DNA of 64,000 nt from Prevotella sp. (GCA_003447235.1 DLZV01000016.1:1-64000); one strand, 5' to 3'; shown: positions 19,620 through 31,049, numbered from the stretch's first letter. Notes: a model not told the origin generated them from the sequence alone. Program-made: numbers and translations.

Positions 19620-20606
19620 CTATCGCTTGAGGATGATGGACATGCCCGGACGCAGACCGTCGATCTTCGTCTCGGGGCGCGCCTTCACCTCGAAGGTCTT
19701 CAGGTCATACTGTCCCGTGGTCTTGGTGGCCTTCCATACGGCATAGGACCCCTGGTCCTTGATGGCATAGACCCGCATCTTGATCTGCTTGTCGAAGGCA
19801 GGGACGTAGGCAGAGAATGTGTCGCCGACCTTGAGACCTTTCAGCTGGTCCTCGCGCACGTTGAAGGTGCCCCACATGTCGTCCATCATCTCGACGCTCA
19901 TGATCGGACTGCCCAGGCCGACCAGTTCGCCTACCTTCGGATAGATGGTCGATACCTCGCCATCGTGGGTGGCTATCTGTACCGTCTCGCGCAGCACGGA
20001 CTTCACGACCTTCACAGCCTCCTTGGCAGCCTGCGCCTGTTGGCGTGCCGCCCGTTTCGACTCGTCGCGCGCCCCTTCTTTGGCCAGTTCCCATTGTGCC
20101 TTGGTGGCGACACATTGTGCCTCGGCCACCTGCAGGGCCGCTTGCGCCTCGTCGCGTTTCTGGGCCGATACCACGCCCTCGTTGTAGAGCCTGTTCAGAC
20201 GGCCATAGGTCTTCTCGGCCACCTCCTTGGCCGCCACGGCCTGTTGGTAGATCTGGTAGGCGCTCTCCACGGTCTGGCTACGGGTGGGCGCGGAGGTGAG
20301 GTCGCTCAGGGCCGTCGTGGCATTGGCCGTGGCCTGCGCTACCTTCTCCTGGGCGTCGATCTCGGGTATCTCGAGGATGGCGAGTGTGTCGCCCTTCTTG
20401 ACATGGTCGCCCTCCTTCACTTTCAGATCGACGATGCGGCCCGGCAACTTGCAGGCCACGCGGTATTCGCTGACCTCTATCGATCCCTGGATGACCTCGG
20501 GGTCTTCTTTGAAAAGGAAGTAGCCCACGAGGCCCACGATGATAACGACGGTCGTGAAGCCCAGGATGGCGAGCAGGATGTTGTTATGCTGTGATTTTGC
20601 TGACAT
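19620..20606 (-). CDS. HlyD-family membrane fusion protein
   Basis: 328 residues. One N-terminal membrane anchor (NNILLAILGFTTVVIIVGLVG), a biotinyl-lipoyl-like segment (GRIVDLKVKEGDHVKKGDTL), an alpha-helical hairpin rich in Ala/Gln/Lys (about 90-200), then the matching lipoyl half and beta-barrel (GEVSTIYPKVGELVGLGSPI). It bridges the inner-membrane permeases and the TolC channel. It lies 27 bases after the TolC gene, clearly the same operon. Confidence 0.92.
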   Translation of the reverse strand: MSAKSQHNNILLAILGFTTVVIIVGLVGYFLFKEDPEVIQGSIEVSEYRVACKLPGRIVDLKVKEGDHVKKGDTLAILEIPEIDAQEKVAQATANATTALSDLTSAPTRSQTVESAYQIYQQAVAAKEVAEKTYGRLNRLYNEGVVSAQKRDEAQAALQVAEAQCVATKAQWELAKEGARDESKRAARQQAQAAKEAVKVVKSVLRETVQIATHDGEVSTIYPKVGELVGLGSPIMSVEMMDDMWGTFNVREDQLKGLKVGDTFSAYVPAFDKQIKMRVYAIKDQGSYAVWKATKTTGQYDLKTFEVKARPETKIDGLRPGMSIILKR

Positions 20607-20633
20607 GATAGTATATATGAGCTGTTAAAATGA

Positions 20634-22127
20634 TTATTTGCCGATTGTTCCCATCGCCTTGTGGAGCGAGGTCTGTGCCAGTCGCACGTCGATCTCCGCG
20701 TCCAGATGCTGTGTCTGTGCCATAAGCCATGCCGTCTGTGCGCGTTGCACGTCCGTGACGGTCATCACCCCCTCCTTGAATCCCAGGTTGGCACAACGCA
20801 GGTTCTCCTCCGCGGCTGCGAGGTTCTTGCGCGACTTCTCCAGTTTGAGCGTTGCCTCCTTCAGTTGGAAGCGACTTTGCTCCACCTGGAGGTTGATCTT
20901 GCTGCGCAGGTCGCTCAACTCCAAGTTGGCGATGGTCGTCATGGTCTTGGCCGAACGGGTGCGATACTTGCTCTCTCCCCAGTTCCAGATGGGCACCTGC
21001 ATGACGATACCGATATTCCATACGCCCGCAAACTTCTGCTCAAAGCCGTTGAAGACATTCGGATTGGAGACGAGGTAGCCACCCGTGAGGGCGATGTGGG
21101 GCTTGTAGAGCGACTGGATGAGGCGCGTGTTGAGTTCGGTCATATCGACCAGGTTGGTCAGCATTCTCACCTCGGGGCGTGCGCTGAAGGTGGTGTCTGT
21201 GGCATAGGCCCCCATGCTCATGCGGTCGGGCATGGCCTGGGAGACGCCCTCGTCGGCCAGACGGAGCTCGCCATTGAGCGGGAGACCACAGAGTTCGCAG
21301 AGTGCCATCTTCACCAGGGCCACACCATCCCGTGCGCGTGTCAGCTCGAGGTCAGCCGTGTTAACCGCCACATCGACCTTCAGTCCGTCGGATCGTGTGG
21401 CCACTCCCTCTTGGATCATCTTCTGCACGTCCTGCTGGAGCTTCTCCACCAGCGACTTGTACTGTTCTGCCAGCCGCTCCTTGTTCTTGAGCGATACGGC
21501 CATCCAGTAGGCGTTGTCGACGGCGTAGAGCACGGTCTGGCGCTTGTTCTCCAAATTGTTGTGTGCCAGTTCTTCCCCCTTGGCAGCCAGATCGTTGGCC
21601 GTCTTGATGGCTCCGCCCATATAGACGGGCTGCGTCACCATGATGGCTCCGGTGTACATGTTCTTGTTATTGGTTCGGAACGCGTCGCGAACGGCTTGCC
21701 CGATATTGTTCAAGGCCTCCGTGGCGGGCGTGCCGGCTCCCGAGAGCATGTTGCCAAGTCGCTGGGCCACCTCCGGGCTGATGATGCCCTGCTGGGCCCA
21801 CTCGGAGATGTTGGCCGACAGGTTGTTGCTGAGTTGCCCGATCGAGTTGTTGCCCAAGTTGCTGAGACTCGACTTCTGCTCGCTATTGAGGAGGGACACC
21901 TCCTTGCTGAAATGCGTATAGCCCGCCAGTCCATCCACGCGGGGCAGGTATTTGGTCTTGGCCACGTTGTGGGCTTCTTCGGCCACTTCGATGGCAAGGC
22001 TCGACACTTTCAGTTGCCGATTGTTCTGCAAAGCCAGTTCGCGGCACCTTTCCAGCGAGAGAACGCCTTGTGCATACGAGCCAACCATACCGAAAAAGCA
22101 GCATGCCGTGATAAGAAATTTCTTCAT
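20634..22127 (-). CDS. TolC family outer membrane efflux protein
   Basis: From the ATG at 22127 the protein is 497 residues with a signal peptide (MKKFLITACCFFGMVGSYAQ). The longer frame to 22178 is rejected because its first codons overlap or precede the -7 box. Two OEP repeats with long helices (LSLERCRELALQNNRQLKVS near the start; ARPEVRMLTNLVDM at mid-protein) and a C-terminal coiled region are typical. It forms the outer-membrane exit duct of the efflux operon and is encoded first. Confidence 0.92.
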   Translation of the reverse strand: MKKFLITACCFFGMVGSYAQGVLSLERCRELALQNNRQLKVSSLAIEVAEEAHNVAKTKYLPRVDGLAGYTHFSKEVSLLNSEQKSSLSNLGNNSIGQLSNNLSANISEWAQQGIISPEVAQRLGNMLSGAGTPATEALNNIGQAVRDAFRTNNKNMYTGAIMVTQPVYMGGAIKTANDLAAKGEELAHNNLENKRQTVLYAVDNAYWMAVSLKNKERLAEQYKSLVEKLQQDVQKMIQEGVATRSDGLKVDVAVNTADLELTRARDGVALVKMALCELCGLPLNGELRLADEGVSQAMPDRMSMGAYATDTTFSARPEVRMLTNLVDMTELNTRLIQSLYKPHIALTGGYLVSNPNVFNGFEQKFAGVWNIGIVMQVPIWNWGESKYRTRSAKTMTTIANLELSDLRSKINLQVEQSRFQLKEATLKLEKSRKNLAAAEENLRCANLGFKEGVMTVTDVQRAQTAWLMAQTQHLDAEIDVRLAQTSLHKAMGTIGK

Positions 22128-22159
22128 AGAACTATAATGACCTGTCGTTATAACAGATG

Positions 22160-22167
22160 CAAAAGTA
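22160..22167 (-). promoter_or_regulatory. -7 promoter box for the efflux operon
   Basis: TACTTTTG followed by C on the minus strand, 32 bases before the start at 22127. It fixes the TolC start. Confidence 0.65.
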
Positions 22168-22295
22168 AGTTTTTTCACCCAAAAGAGGGTATAAAAATAG
22201 ATTACATTTCCTTTAAAATATGAAAATAGGAGAGAGATGAGGAAAAAACGGACAATAGATTCCCGCCAAGTCCTTTCCTCCCTTCCTATGGAATC

Positions 22296-22928
22296 CTATT
22301 CGACAGGGTAGAAATGGAACTGATGGTCTTCGAGGCGCATCTCCGCCAGTCCGTAGCGCACGAAGCGGGCCAGCAGGGTGATGCTGGCGCGCCGGTTGAC
22401 TTGCGAGAGGCGCACCAGCCGGTTGAGCGTCTCGCCAGGGTATTCGGCCAGGGCGCGCATCATCTGCTGGGCTGTCTCGCCATACTCCATCTGGTTGGAG
22501 GCCCGTTGCTCCTGCTGCCACATCTCCAGGTGGACGGGAGAGGCGGCAATGTTCTCATCCTTGATGCGGACGTAGGCGTGAGGGGTGCCTTCCTCGTCGA
22601 TGGCTTTGACGGGCTTGCGCTGGGCCGGGGGGATGGTGGCGATGACGACCGAGCGGCCCTCGACATGCAACGTGTCGAAGCGGATGGCACTCTCGGGCGT
22701 GCAATACTTGAATGCGGCTGCGTGCATCATGAAGATCTCCTCCTCGCTCTTCACGCCGCTGATATGGCCGTCGTCGCGCACGCCAATGAGCAGGCGTCCG
22801 CCACGGGTGTTGGCGAAGGCCGAGACCGATCGCGCCAACTTGGCCGCCTCCTGTATCTTGTATTTGAAGTCCTGCTGGTCGTGCTCGCCTTCTTCGATGA
22901 GCTTGCGCAGGTATTGCTCGTCTGTCAT
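22296..22928 (-). CDS. AlbA_2/Schlafen-type domain protein
   Basis: 210 residues. The N-terminal half is an AlbA_2 domain: EHDQQDFKYKIQEAAKLARS, then SAFANTRGGRLLIGVRDDG and HVEGRSVVIATIPPA, the pattern of Schlafen-like DNA-binding domains. The C-terminal third (LNRLVRLSQVNRRASITLLA) looks like a winged-helix segment. No membrane segment. A frame continuing upstream on this strand for over 400 codons is only the shadow of the mrp gene; the start at 22928 was chosen because a promoter with both elements lies just upstream. Likely a DNA-binding regulator; role unknown. Confidence 0.85.
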   Translation of the reverse strand: MTDEQYLRKLIEEGEHDQQDFKYKIQEAAKLARSVSAFANTRGGRLLIGVRDDGHISGVKSEEEIFMMHAAAFKYCTPESAIRFDTLHVEGRSVVIATIPPAQRKPVKAIDEEGTPHAYVRIKDENIAASPVHLEMWQQEQRASNQMEYGETAQQMMRALAEYPGETLNRLVRLSQVNRRASITLLARFVRYGLAEMRLEDHQFHFYPVE

Positions 22929-22957
22929 CCTTTGATTCCTTAGTTGGTTTGGAAGTG

Positions 22958-22989
22958 CAAAGGTAGCCAATTCCACCCAAACGGCCAAA
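22958..22989 (-). promoter_or_regulatory. Promoter (-33 and -7) for the AlbA-type gene
   Basis: On the minus strand TTTG (22989-22986), 20 bases, then TACCTTTG (22965-22958), a full Bacteroidetes promoter. The coding start is at 22928. Confidence 0.7.
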
Positions 22990-23047
22990 CGGAGGATGGG
23001 CGAACTGCCGCCTTGCCGAGGGGTGATCAGCCTTTTTAAGCGGTTGC

Positions 23048-23081
23048 TTTGTGAGAATGCGGAAAATTCTTCGTACCTTTG
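23048..23081 (+). promoter_or_regulatory. Promoter for the Mrp ATPase gene
   Basis: TTTG at 23048-23051 and TACCTTTG at 23074-23081 (spacing 22, slightly long). The -7 box ends 18 bases before the ATG at 23100, so a start at the upstream TTG (23079) would lie inside the promoter. Confidence 0.65.
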
Positions 23082-23099
23082 CCCAAAAATAACGACAAT

Positions 23100-24203
23100 A
23101 TGCAACTGTATCCCAAATTGATTACCGATGCCCTGGAGAAAGTGATCTACCCGGGCACGAAGAAAAATCTCGTCGAGAGCGAAATGTTGGCCGACAGCAT
23201 CCGCATCGATGGCAATAAAGTGAGTTTCACGTTGATATTCCCCCGCGATACCGACCCGTTTATGCAATCGACCATCAAGGCTGCCGAGGCTCAGATCCAC
23301 TACTCCATTGGCGAGGAGGTGGAGGTGACGATCCATACGGAGTTTCGCTCCGCCAAGCGTCCCGAGCCGGGCAAGATGCTGCCCCAGGTGAAGAATGTCA
23401 TTGCCGTCAGTTCGGGCAAGGGTGGCGTCGGCAAGAGCACGGTCTCTGTCAACCTCGCCATCTCCCTGGCCAAGTTGGGCTACAAGGTGGGTATCCTCGA
23501 TACCGATATCTTTGGCCCCAGCCTGCCCAAGATGTTTGGCGTGGAGGGCGCTCCTATCTATAGTGTGGAGAAGGACGGTCGCCAGCTCATCGAGCCCCTG
23601 GAGAAATATGGAGTCAAATTGCTCTCCATTGGTTTCTTCGTCAATCCCGAGACGGCTACGCTCTGGCGTGGTGGCATGGCCTCCAATGCCTTGAAGCAGC
23701 TCATTGCTGATGCCGACTGGGGTGAGCTCGACTATTTCGTGCTCGATACGCCACCGGGCACCTCCGACATCCATCTCACCCTCCTTCAGTCGCTTGCCAT
23801 CACGGGCGCCATCATCGTCTCGACCCCGCAGAAGGTGGCTCTCGCCGACGCACGCAAGGGTATTGACATGTACCTCAACGACAAGGTGAACGTCCCCATC
23901 CTTGGTTTGGTGGAGAACATGGCATGGTTTACGCCGAAGGAGTTGCCCGAGAACAAGTACTTCCTCTTTGGCAAGGACGGCTGCAAGAATTTGGCCAAGG
24001 AGATGGAACTGCCTTTGCTGGCCCAGATCCCTATCGTGCAGGGTATCTGTGAGAGTGGCGACGAGGGAGTGCCTGCCGCGGTCAATACCGAGTCGATTGT
24101 GGCTCAGTCCTTCCTCAGTCTGGCGCAGAGTGTCGTGACGGTAGTCAATCGTCGCAACGCCCGTCTGCCGAAGACGAAGATCGTCGAGGTCAACAACAAG
24201 TAG
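23100..24203 (+). CDS. mrp: Mrp/NBP35 family Fe-S carrier ATPase
   Basis: 367 residues from ATG 23100. The N-terminal ~95 residues form a DUF59/MIP18-like domain, followed by a deviant Walker A P-loop (S-G-K-G-G-V-G-K-S-T, glycines from residue 106), IGFFVNPETATLWRGG and the switch motif DTPPGTSDIHL. The family carries and delivers iron-sulphur clusters in the cytoplasm. I see only one cysteine in the C-terminal region (DGCKNL) and no CxxC pair, so cluster binding, if any, would need the dimer or another site. Divergent from the AlbA-type gene. Confidence 0.93.
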   Translation: MQLYPKLITDALEKVIYPGTKKNLVESEMLADSIRIDGNKVSFTLIFPRDTDPFMQSTIKAAEAQIHYSIGEEVEVTIHTEFRSAKRPEPGKMLPQVKNVIAVSSGKGGVGKSTVSVNLAISLAKLGYKVGILDTDIFGPSLPKMFGVEGAPIYSVEKDGRQLIEPLEKYGVKLLSIGFFVNPETATLWRGGMASNALKQLIADADWGELDYFVLDTPPGTSDIHLTLLQSLAITGAIIVSTPQKVALADARKGIDMYLNDKVNVPILGLVENMAWFTPKELPENKYFLFGKDGCKNLAKEMELPLLAQIPIVQGICESGDEGVPAAVNTESIVAQSFLSLAQSVVTVVNRRNARLPKTKIVEVNNK

Positions 24204-24238
24204 GGGAGGAAGTTTCCCCCTACTTTCCACCCCTGCTT

Positions 24239-24330
24239 CTTGGGCCAAGCCGTGGTGTTTGTGCCTTGGGCTATAAGTCGTGGTGATTGTGCCTTGGGCT
24301 ATAAGCCGTGGTGTTTGCGCTTTTGGCTTA
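24239..24330. repeat. 28-bp tandem repeat, three units plus partial
   Basis: Three copies of a unit starting CTTGGGCTATAAGCCGTGGT begin at 24239 (26 bases), 24265 and 24293 (28 bases each), then a partial copy. They fill the gap between mrp and the Rpn-type gene. Confidence 0.85.
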
Positions 24331-24386
24331 TTAAAAACAATGGCGCCTATGTCTTATCAATTCAATAAATAAGGAAAGGAGAAAAG

Positions 24387-25385
24387 ATGATTCACATAGC
24401 CAATCCGATTTACGACTCCGTCTTCAAGTATCTGATGGAGGACGAGCGCGTGGCGCGTACCATTCTCTCTGCCTTGCTCAAGAAGGAGGTGGTCAGCGTG
24501 GAGATGCGTCGCAACGAGTATGCCAATGTCGGTCGCAGGGACATCTCCATGTTTCGCATCGACTTTGGCGCGAAGCTGCGCGAGGCCGATGGTCGTGTCC
24601 ACCTCGTCCTGATCGAGTTGCAGAAGACGTGGCTTCCCACGGAGACGCTCCGCTTCCGTCAGTATCTTGGTGCGCAATACAGCAACCAAGAAAATATGCT
24701 CAAGGAGGACCTTGCTCCCTCTCGCTATGCCATTCCTATGGTGGCGGTCTATCTCTTGGGCCATCTGGTGGGCAATATCACGGAGCCTGTCCTCTATGTG
24801 AAGCACAAGGCCTACAACTACGAAGGCCATGAGGTGACGGAGGGCATGCCCGATCCGTTTGTGGAGAGCCTGACCCACGACAGCATCATTGTGCAGATTC
24901 CCCGCCTCCATGGCCGCATCAACAACCGGCTGGACCGCGTGCTGAGTGTCTTCGACCAGACGCAGAAGGAAAAAGGCAATCCCCGCATGATCCGTCTGGA
25001 CGAGACGCTCTATGCCGACGATAGCGACATGCGCCACATCCTCCATCGCCTTACCTCCGCCTCTACTGACGAGAAATTGAGGCGCGACATGGAGGTGGAG
25101 GACGAGTTTCTCTCGGTCGTCGAGGAGTATGACACGACCATCATGAAGCAGCAGGAGGAGCTCAAGACGATGGGCCATCAGTTGGCGGCTCAGGGTAGCC
25201 AGCTGGAGAAGGCAAACCGACAACTGCTGGAGCAAAGCGATAGGCTGCAAGAGCAGAATGATAAGCTGCAAGAGCAAAAGGATAAACTTCGCGCCACGGC
25301 ACGTCTGTTGCGCGAAAGCGGGATGAACGTGCAGGCTATAGCCGAGGCCACGGGCTTGAGCAGCGAGGAAATAGAAAAGATCTGA
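24387..25385 (+). CDS. Rpn-family PD-(D/E)XK nuclease / putative transposase
   Basis: 332 residues. The N-terminal ~200 residues show the Rpn/PDDEXK_2 pattern: PIYDSVFKYLMEDERVARTI, then RRDISMFRIDFGAK and VHLVLIELQKTW (the D...ExK-like catalytic core, here E-L-Q-K). A C-terminal coiled coil follows with Q/E/K heptads (DRLQEQNDKLQEQKDKL) and a short tail (GLSSEEIEKI). Family members are recombination-promoting nucleases that do not require RecA. A second relative lies at 36854. A Shine-Dalgarno-like GGAGAAA precedes the ATG. Confidence 0.85.
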   Translation: MIHIANPIYDSVFKYLMEDERVARTILSALLKKEVVSVEMRRNEYANVGRRDISMFRIDFGAKLREADGRVHLVLIELQKTWLPTETLRFRQYLGAQYSNQENMLKEDLAPSRYAIPMVAVYLLGHLVGNITEPVLYVKHKAYNYEGHEVTEGMPDPFVESLTHDSIIVQIPRLHGRINNRLDRVLSVFDQTQKEKGNPRMIRLDETLYADDSDMRHILHRLTSASTDEKLRRDMEVEDEFLSVVEEYDTTIMKQQEELKTMGHQLAAQGSQLEKANRQLLEQSDRLQEQNDKLQEQKDKLRATARLLRESGMNVQAIAEATGLSSEEIEKI

Positions 25386-25401
25386 TGAGGCTTTGCTATA
25401 G

Positions 25402-25476
25402 ATAGCAGGTTATGCTAAAGCAGGTTATGCAAAAGCTGGCAACGCTAAAGCAGGCAATGTAAGTGCTGACAATCTA
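25402..25476. repeat. 15-bp tandem repeat, five units
   Basis: Units start at 25402, 25417, 25432, 25447 and 25462 (AAAGCAGGTTATGCT and variants). The period is a multiple of three and one frame reads A-G-Y-A-K, A-G-Y-A-K, A-G-N-A-K, A-G-N-V-S, but that frame has a stop at 25399-25401 and no start, so it appears untranslated. Confidence 0.8.
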
Positions 25477-25642
25477 AGATTGACAACTATCGCTTGAGGT
25501 AAGAGTGCGCGAGGAATGCGTTCCGGAGCCAACGGAAGGCTTTTCTCGCGCATTTTCTTTAATCCTTAATTTGTGCAACCCGTTGCGCAAAAACGAGGCG
25601 ATTTCATCCCGTCTCTGAAACGTCCCTAAAAAAGAAAAAACG

Positions 25643-25650
25643 TAATTTTG
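25643..25650 (+). promoter_or_regulatory. -7 promoter box for malQ
   Basis: TAATTTTG matches TAnnTTTG, 24 bases before the malQ start at 25675. Confidence 0.5.
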
Positions 25651-25674
25651 AATCGAAAATAACTGACCCAAGTA

Positions 25675-28491
25675 ATGAATATACGATTCAGCGTAGAATA
25701 CCGGACTGAGTACGGGCAGGAGCTGATGCTCCATCTTTCGGAGGCTGGAAGCGGTGGTCTGAAGACTGCCGTAGAATATCGGATGCACACAGATGATGGC
25801 CAAACGTGGCATTGTGACATCCAGAAAGACTGGCCTTTGGGTACCGTTCTCTCCTATTATTATAGTGTGGAGCGTGGCGGCACGACCGAGCGCCAGGAGT
25901 GGTTGGTGGTACCCCATCGTCTGGAACTGACGGCAGGTGGCACCAGCTACCGAGTCTATGACCATTGGAGCGACCTTCCCGAGGATTCGTTCCTCTATTC
26001 CTCTGCCGTGAGCGACTGCCTCATGGAGGCCCGCCTGTCGGTGCCGCCTGTGACCCGCTTTGTGCGGACCGTCCGCATCAGGGTGCGTGCTCCCCAGCTC
26101 CGCAAAGGCCAACGGCTTTATGTCGTCGGCCAGCAGCCCGCCCTGGGCCAATGGAAGATGGAACGTGCCGTCCCCATGACCGAGCATGCCGTGGGCGAGT
26201 GGATGGCCGATATCGACGTGTCACGCCTCTATGGCAGCCAGATGGAACTGAAGTTTGTTGCCGTGGAAGGCAACGACTTCAGCAAGAGCGTCTGGGAGTC
26301 GGGCGACAACCGTACCGTCACGTTGCCCTTGATGAGCGATGGCGAGGTGGTGGTCTATGACCTCACGGAAGTCTTCCTCCCCCTCGCTCCGCTTCGCGTG
26401 GCCGGCACGCTCGTCCCCGTCTTCTCCCTGCGCAGCAAGAGCAGTTTTGGCGTGGGCGATTTTGGCGACCTGAAGAAGATGATCGACTGGGTGGCCCTCA
26501 CCCGCCAGCGCGTCTTGCAGGTGCTCCCCATCAACGATACTACCCAGACCCACACCTGGACCGACTCCTATCCTTATAGCTGCATCTCCATCTTCGCCAT
26601 CCATCCACAGTACGTGGACCTGTCCGCCTTGCCCCCGTTGGCCGACAAGAAGGCGCGCATCGCCTACGAGCAGTTGCGTAGCGAACTCAACGACCTGCCG
26701 CAGATCGACTATGAGCGCGTACAGGAGGCCAAGACGGGCTACCTCCGCCTGTTGTTCGCCCAGGACGGGGAGCGCGTGATGGCAACCAAGGCCTATCAGC
26801 AGTTCTTCCAGGAGAACGAGCGCTGGCTCGTGCCCTACGCCCAGTATTGCTGCCTCCGCGACCGCTACGGATCTGCCGACTTCTCTACCTGGCCCGCCCA
26901 TCACCAATGGGACGAGCACGACCGCAAGTCGCTCTCCACGCCCGGCACGAAAGCCTATGGCGAGGTGGCGTTCTTCTACTACGTCCAGTACCTCCTCTTC
27001 TCCCAGATGTCGGAGGCCCACGCCTATGCGCGCCAGAAGAACGTGATCCTCAAGGGCGATATCCCCATTGGCGTCAGCCGCTATGGTTGTGACGTATGGA
27101 TGGAGCCCCGCTACTTCAACCTCAACGGCCAGGCTGGTGCGCCCCCCGACGACTTCTCCGTCAACGGGCAAAACTGGGGACTCCCCACCTACAACTGGGA
27201 GGAGATGCTCCGCGACGGATGCCAATGGTGGGTGCGTCGCTTCCAGAGCATGGCCAGTTTCTTCGACGCCTACCGTATCGACCACGTGCTCGGTTTCTTC
27301 CGTATCTGGGAGATTCCCATCCACTCCGTCCACGGTCTGCTCGGACAGTTTCAGCCCGCCCTGGCCCTGACGCGCGAGGAGATAGAGGGCTATGGCCTCC
27401 ATTGGCAGGAAGAACTCTTCACCACGCCCTTCATCACCGACTGGGTCCTCGACCGGGTGTTCCATGAGAAGGCCGCCTTCGTCCGCGACCACTTCCTGGA
27501 GCGCAAGACCGACTATTATTATCGGATGAAGGAAGCCTTCGACACCCAACGTAAGGTGGAGGCCTTCTTTGCCGCCCTTGCTGCCGACGACGGCCAGCGT
27601 CGCGACTTCTTTGGCAAGGAGACGACCGTGCAGGACGCAGAGAACCTGCGCGACGGCCTCTATGCCCTGATCAGCGACGTGCTCTTCGTCCGCGACCATC
27701 GCGACTCCAACCGCTTCCATCCGCGCATTTGTGTGCAGCTCGACTTCGTCTATGAGAGCTTGTACGATAGCGACAAGGCCCTCTTCAACCGCCTCTACGA
27801 CGACTACTTCTACCGTCGCAACAACCAGTACTGGTATGGTGAGGCCATGCGCAAGTTGCCCCGCCTCGTGGAGGCCACGCGGATGCTGGTCTGTGCCGAA
27901 GACCTGGGCATGGTGCCCTCCTGTGTGCCTTGGGTGCTCGACGCCCTGCGTATCCTCTCGCTCGAAGTCCAGAGCATGCCGAAGGACCCGGCCGACGAGT
28001 TTGGCCATACCGATCGTTTCCCCCATCGCTCCGTTTGCACCTTCTCCTCCCACGACATGCCCACGCTTCGCCAATGGTGGGACGAGGACTGGGACCGCAC
28101 CCAGCACTATTACCAGACCATGCTCCATCGCCCAGGTGGCGCTCCCCATCCCCTCCCCGGATGGTTGGCACGCGACGTGGTCGGCAGCCAGTTGGCCTCC
28201 CCCTCCATGCTTTGCGTCCTGAGTATCCAGGACTGGATGGCCGTAGATGAGAAGTTGCGTTTGGCTGATGCCGATGCCGAGCGCATCAACATCCCGTCCA
28301 ATCCCCACCACTACTGGCGCTACCGCATGCACGTCGCTATCGAGGACCTAATGCACAACCAGGACTTTAATGCCAACATGCGGGAGATGGTCGCTGAGTC
28401 GGGCCGCGCGCCTTGTAGGGCTTGCTGTCCCAAGGATGCCGGCCTGGGCGTGCCTATATGGATCGACCAGGCCGACATCCCGACCTCATGA
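25675..28491 (+). CDS. malQ: 4-alpha-glucanotransferase with two N-terminal starch-binding CBM20 domains
   Basis: 938 residues. Residues about 1-110 and 120-235 are CBM20-type modules (second one: GQQPALGQWKMERAVPMT), then a GH77 catalytic domain. Active-site residues fit the family: nucleophile D536 in YRIDHVLGFFR, acid/base E742 in CAEDLGMVP, and D794 in SSHDMPTLRQWW. It moves glucan chains between maltodextrins, releasing glucose. No signal peptide, so cytoplasmic. The last ~27 residues after EMVAESGR are an extra cysteine-containing tail not expected for MalQ. First gene of the starch enzyme cluster 25675-34963. Confidence 0.95.
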   Translation: MNIRFSVEYRTEYGQELMLHLSEAGSGGLKTAVEYRMHTDDGQTWHCDIQKDWPLGTVLSYYYSVERGGTTERQEWLVVPHRLELTAGGTSYRVYDHWSDLPEDSFLYSSAVSDCLMEARLSVPPVTRFVRTVRIRVRAPQLRKGQRLYVVGQQPALGQWKMERAVPMTEHAVGEWMADIDVSRLYGSQMELKFVAVEGNDFSKSVWESGDNRTVTLPLMSDGEVVVYDLTEVFLPLAPLRVAGTLVPVFSLRSKSSFGVGDFGDLKKMIDWVALTRQRVLQVLPINDTTQTHTWTDSYPYSCISIFAIHPQYVDLSALPPLADKKARIAYEQLRSELNDLPQIDYERVQEAKTGYLRLLFAQDGERVMATKAYQQFFQENERWLVPYAQYCCLRDRYGSADFSTWPAHHQWDEHDRKSLSTPGTKAYGEVAFFYYVQYLLFSQMSEAHAYARQKNVILKGDIPIGVSRYGCDVWMEPRYFNLNGQAGAPPDDFSVNGQNWGLPTYNWEEMLRDGCQWWVRRFQSMASFFDAYRIDHVLGFFRIWEIPIHSVHGLLGQFQPALALTREEIEGYGLHWQEELFTTPFITDWVLDRVFHEKAAFVRDHFLERKTDYYYRMKEAFDTQRKVEAFFAALAADDGQRRDFFGKETTVQDAENLRDGLYALISDVLFVRDHRDSNRFHPRICVQLDFVYESLYDSDKALFNRLYDDYFYRRNNQYWYGEAMRKLPRLVEATRMLVCAEDLGMVPSCVPWVLDALRILSLEVQSMPKDPADEFGHTDRFPHRSVCTFSSHDMPTLRQWWDEDWDRTQHYYQTMLHRPGGAPHPLPGWLARDVVGSQLASPSMLCVLSIQDWMAVDEKLRLADADAERINIPSNPHHYWRYRMHVAIEDLMHNQDFNANMREMVAESGRAPCRACCPKDAGLGVPIWIDQADIPTS

Positions 28492-28545
28492 CCTCCCGAC
28501 CTCATGAAGCCCAGGCTGAGTTTTTTTTAGGGTAAAATACTGAGC

Positions 28546-28639
28546 GCAAGGCCATTGAGAGCCTTCAAGGCAAGTGGAAATATTCAAGGCTCTTGGGAAT
28601 GTTCAAGGCTATTGAGAATTTTCATGGCCCCTTGAGACT
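28546..28639. repeat. 19-bp tandem repeat, four to five units
   Basis: Units of the type TTCAAGGCTATTGAGAATT start at 28564, 28583, 28602 and 28621, with a degenerate one at 28546. They lie between malQ and susB. Confidence 0.85.
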
Positions 28640-28677
28640 TTAAGGTAAAAACTGAACTAAAGAAAATACTTTTTTAA

Positions 28678-30843
<2,166 letters not shown>

Positions 30844-30857
30844 TCGGCCTCGGACCG

Positions 30858-30907
30858 AAGTGGGCTGGTGCAGGCGCCAATACCCGGCTCCTTGCCCACT
30901 TGTTTTT
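30858..30907 (+). terminator. Rho-independent terminator after susB
   Basis: AAGTGGGC (30858-30865) pairs with GCCCACTT (30894-30901), followed by GTTTTTG. The loop also contains short GC pairs. Confidence 0.7.
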
Positions 30908-31049
30908 GATTTCAGCATAAGATTTTCGACTTTGCTACGTTATAAATAGTAATGATGGGTCTTGCCTGGCCGTCTCGTGGCACACGCCAAAGGATGCCCC
31001 GGGTCTCGGCCGGGCAGGAGTCCATCCTAACAAAGTTACCAGCAAGCGT

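Noticed and set aside
22929..24248. N-terminal extension of the AlbA-type gene (long minus-strand frame)
   Set aside because: Lies opposite the mrp gene and beyond a good promoter; only residues from 22928 onward carry a domain.
26221..28332. 703-codon frame antisense to malQ
   Set aside because: Shadow of the GH77 gene with low-complexity V/L/H/G-rich translation.
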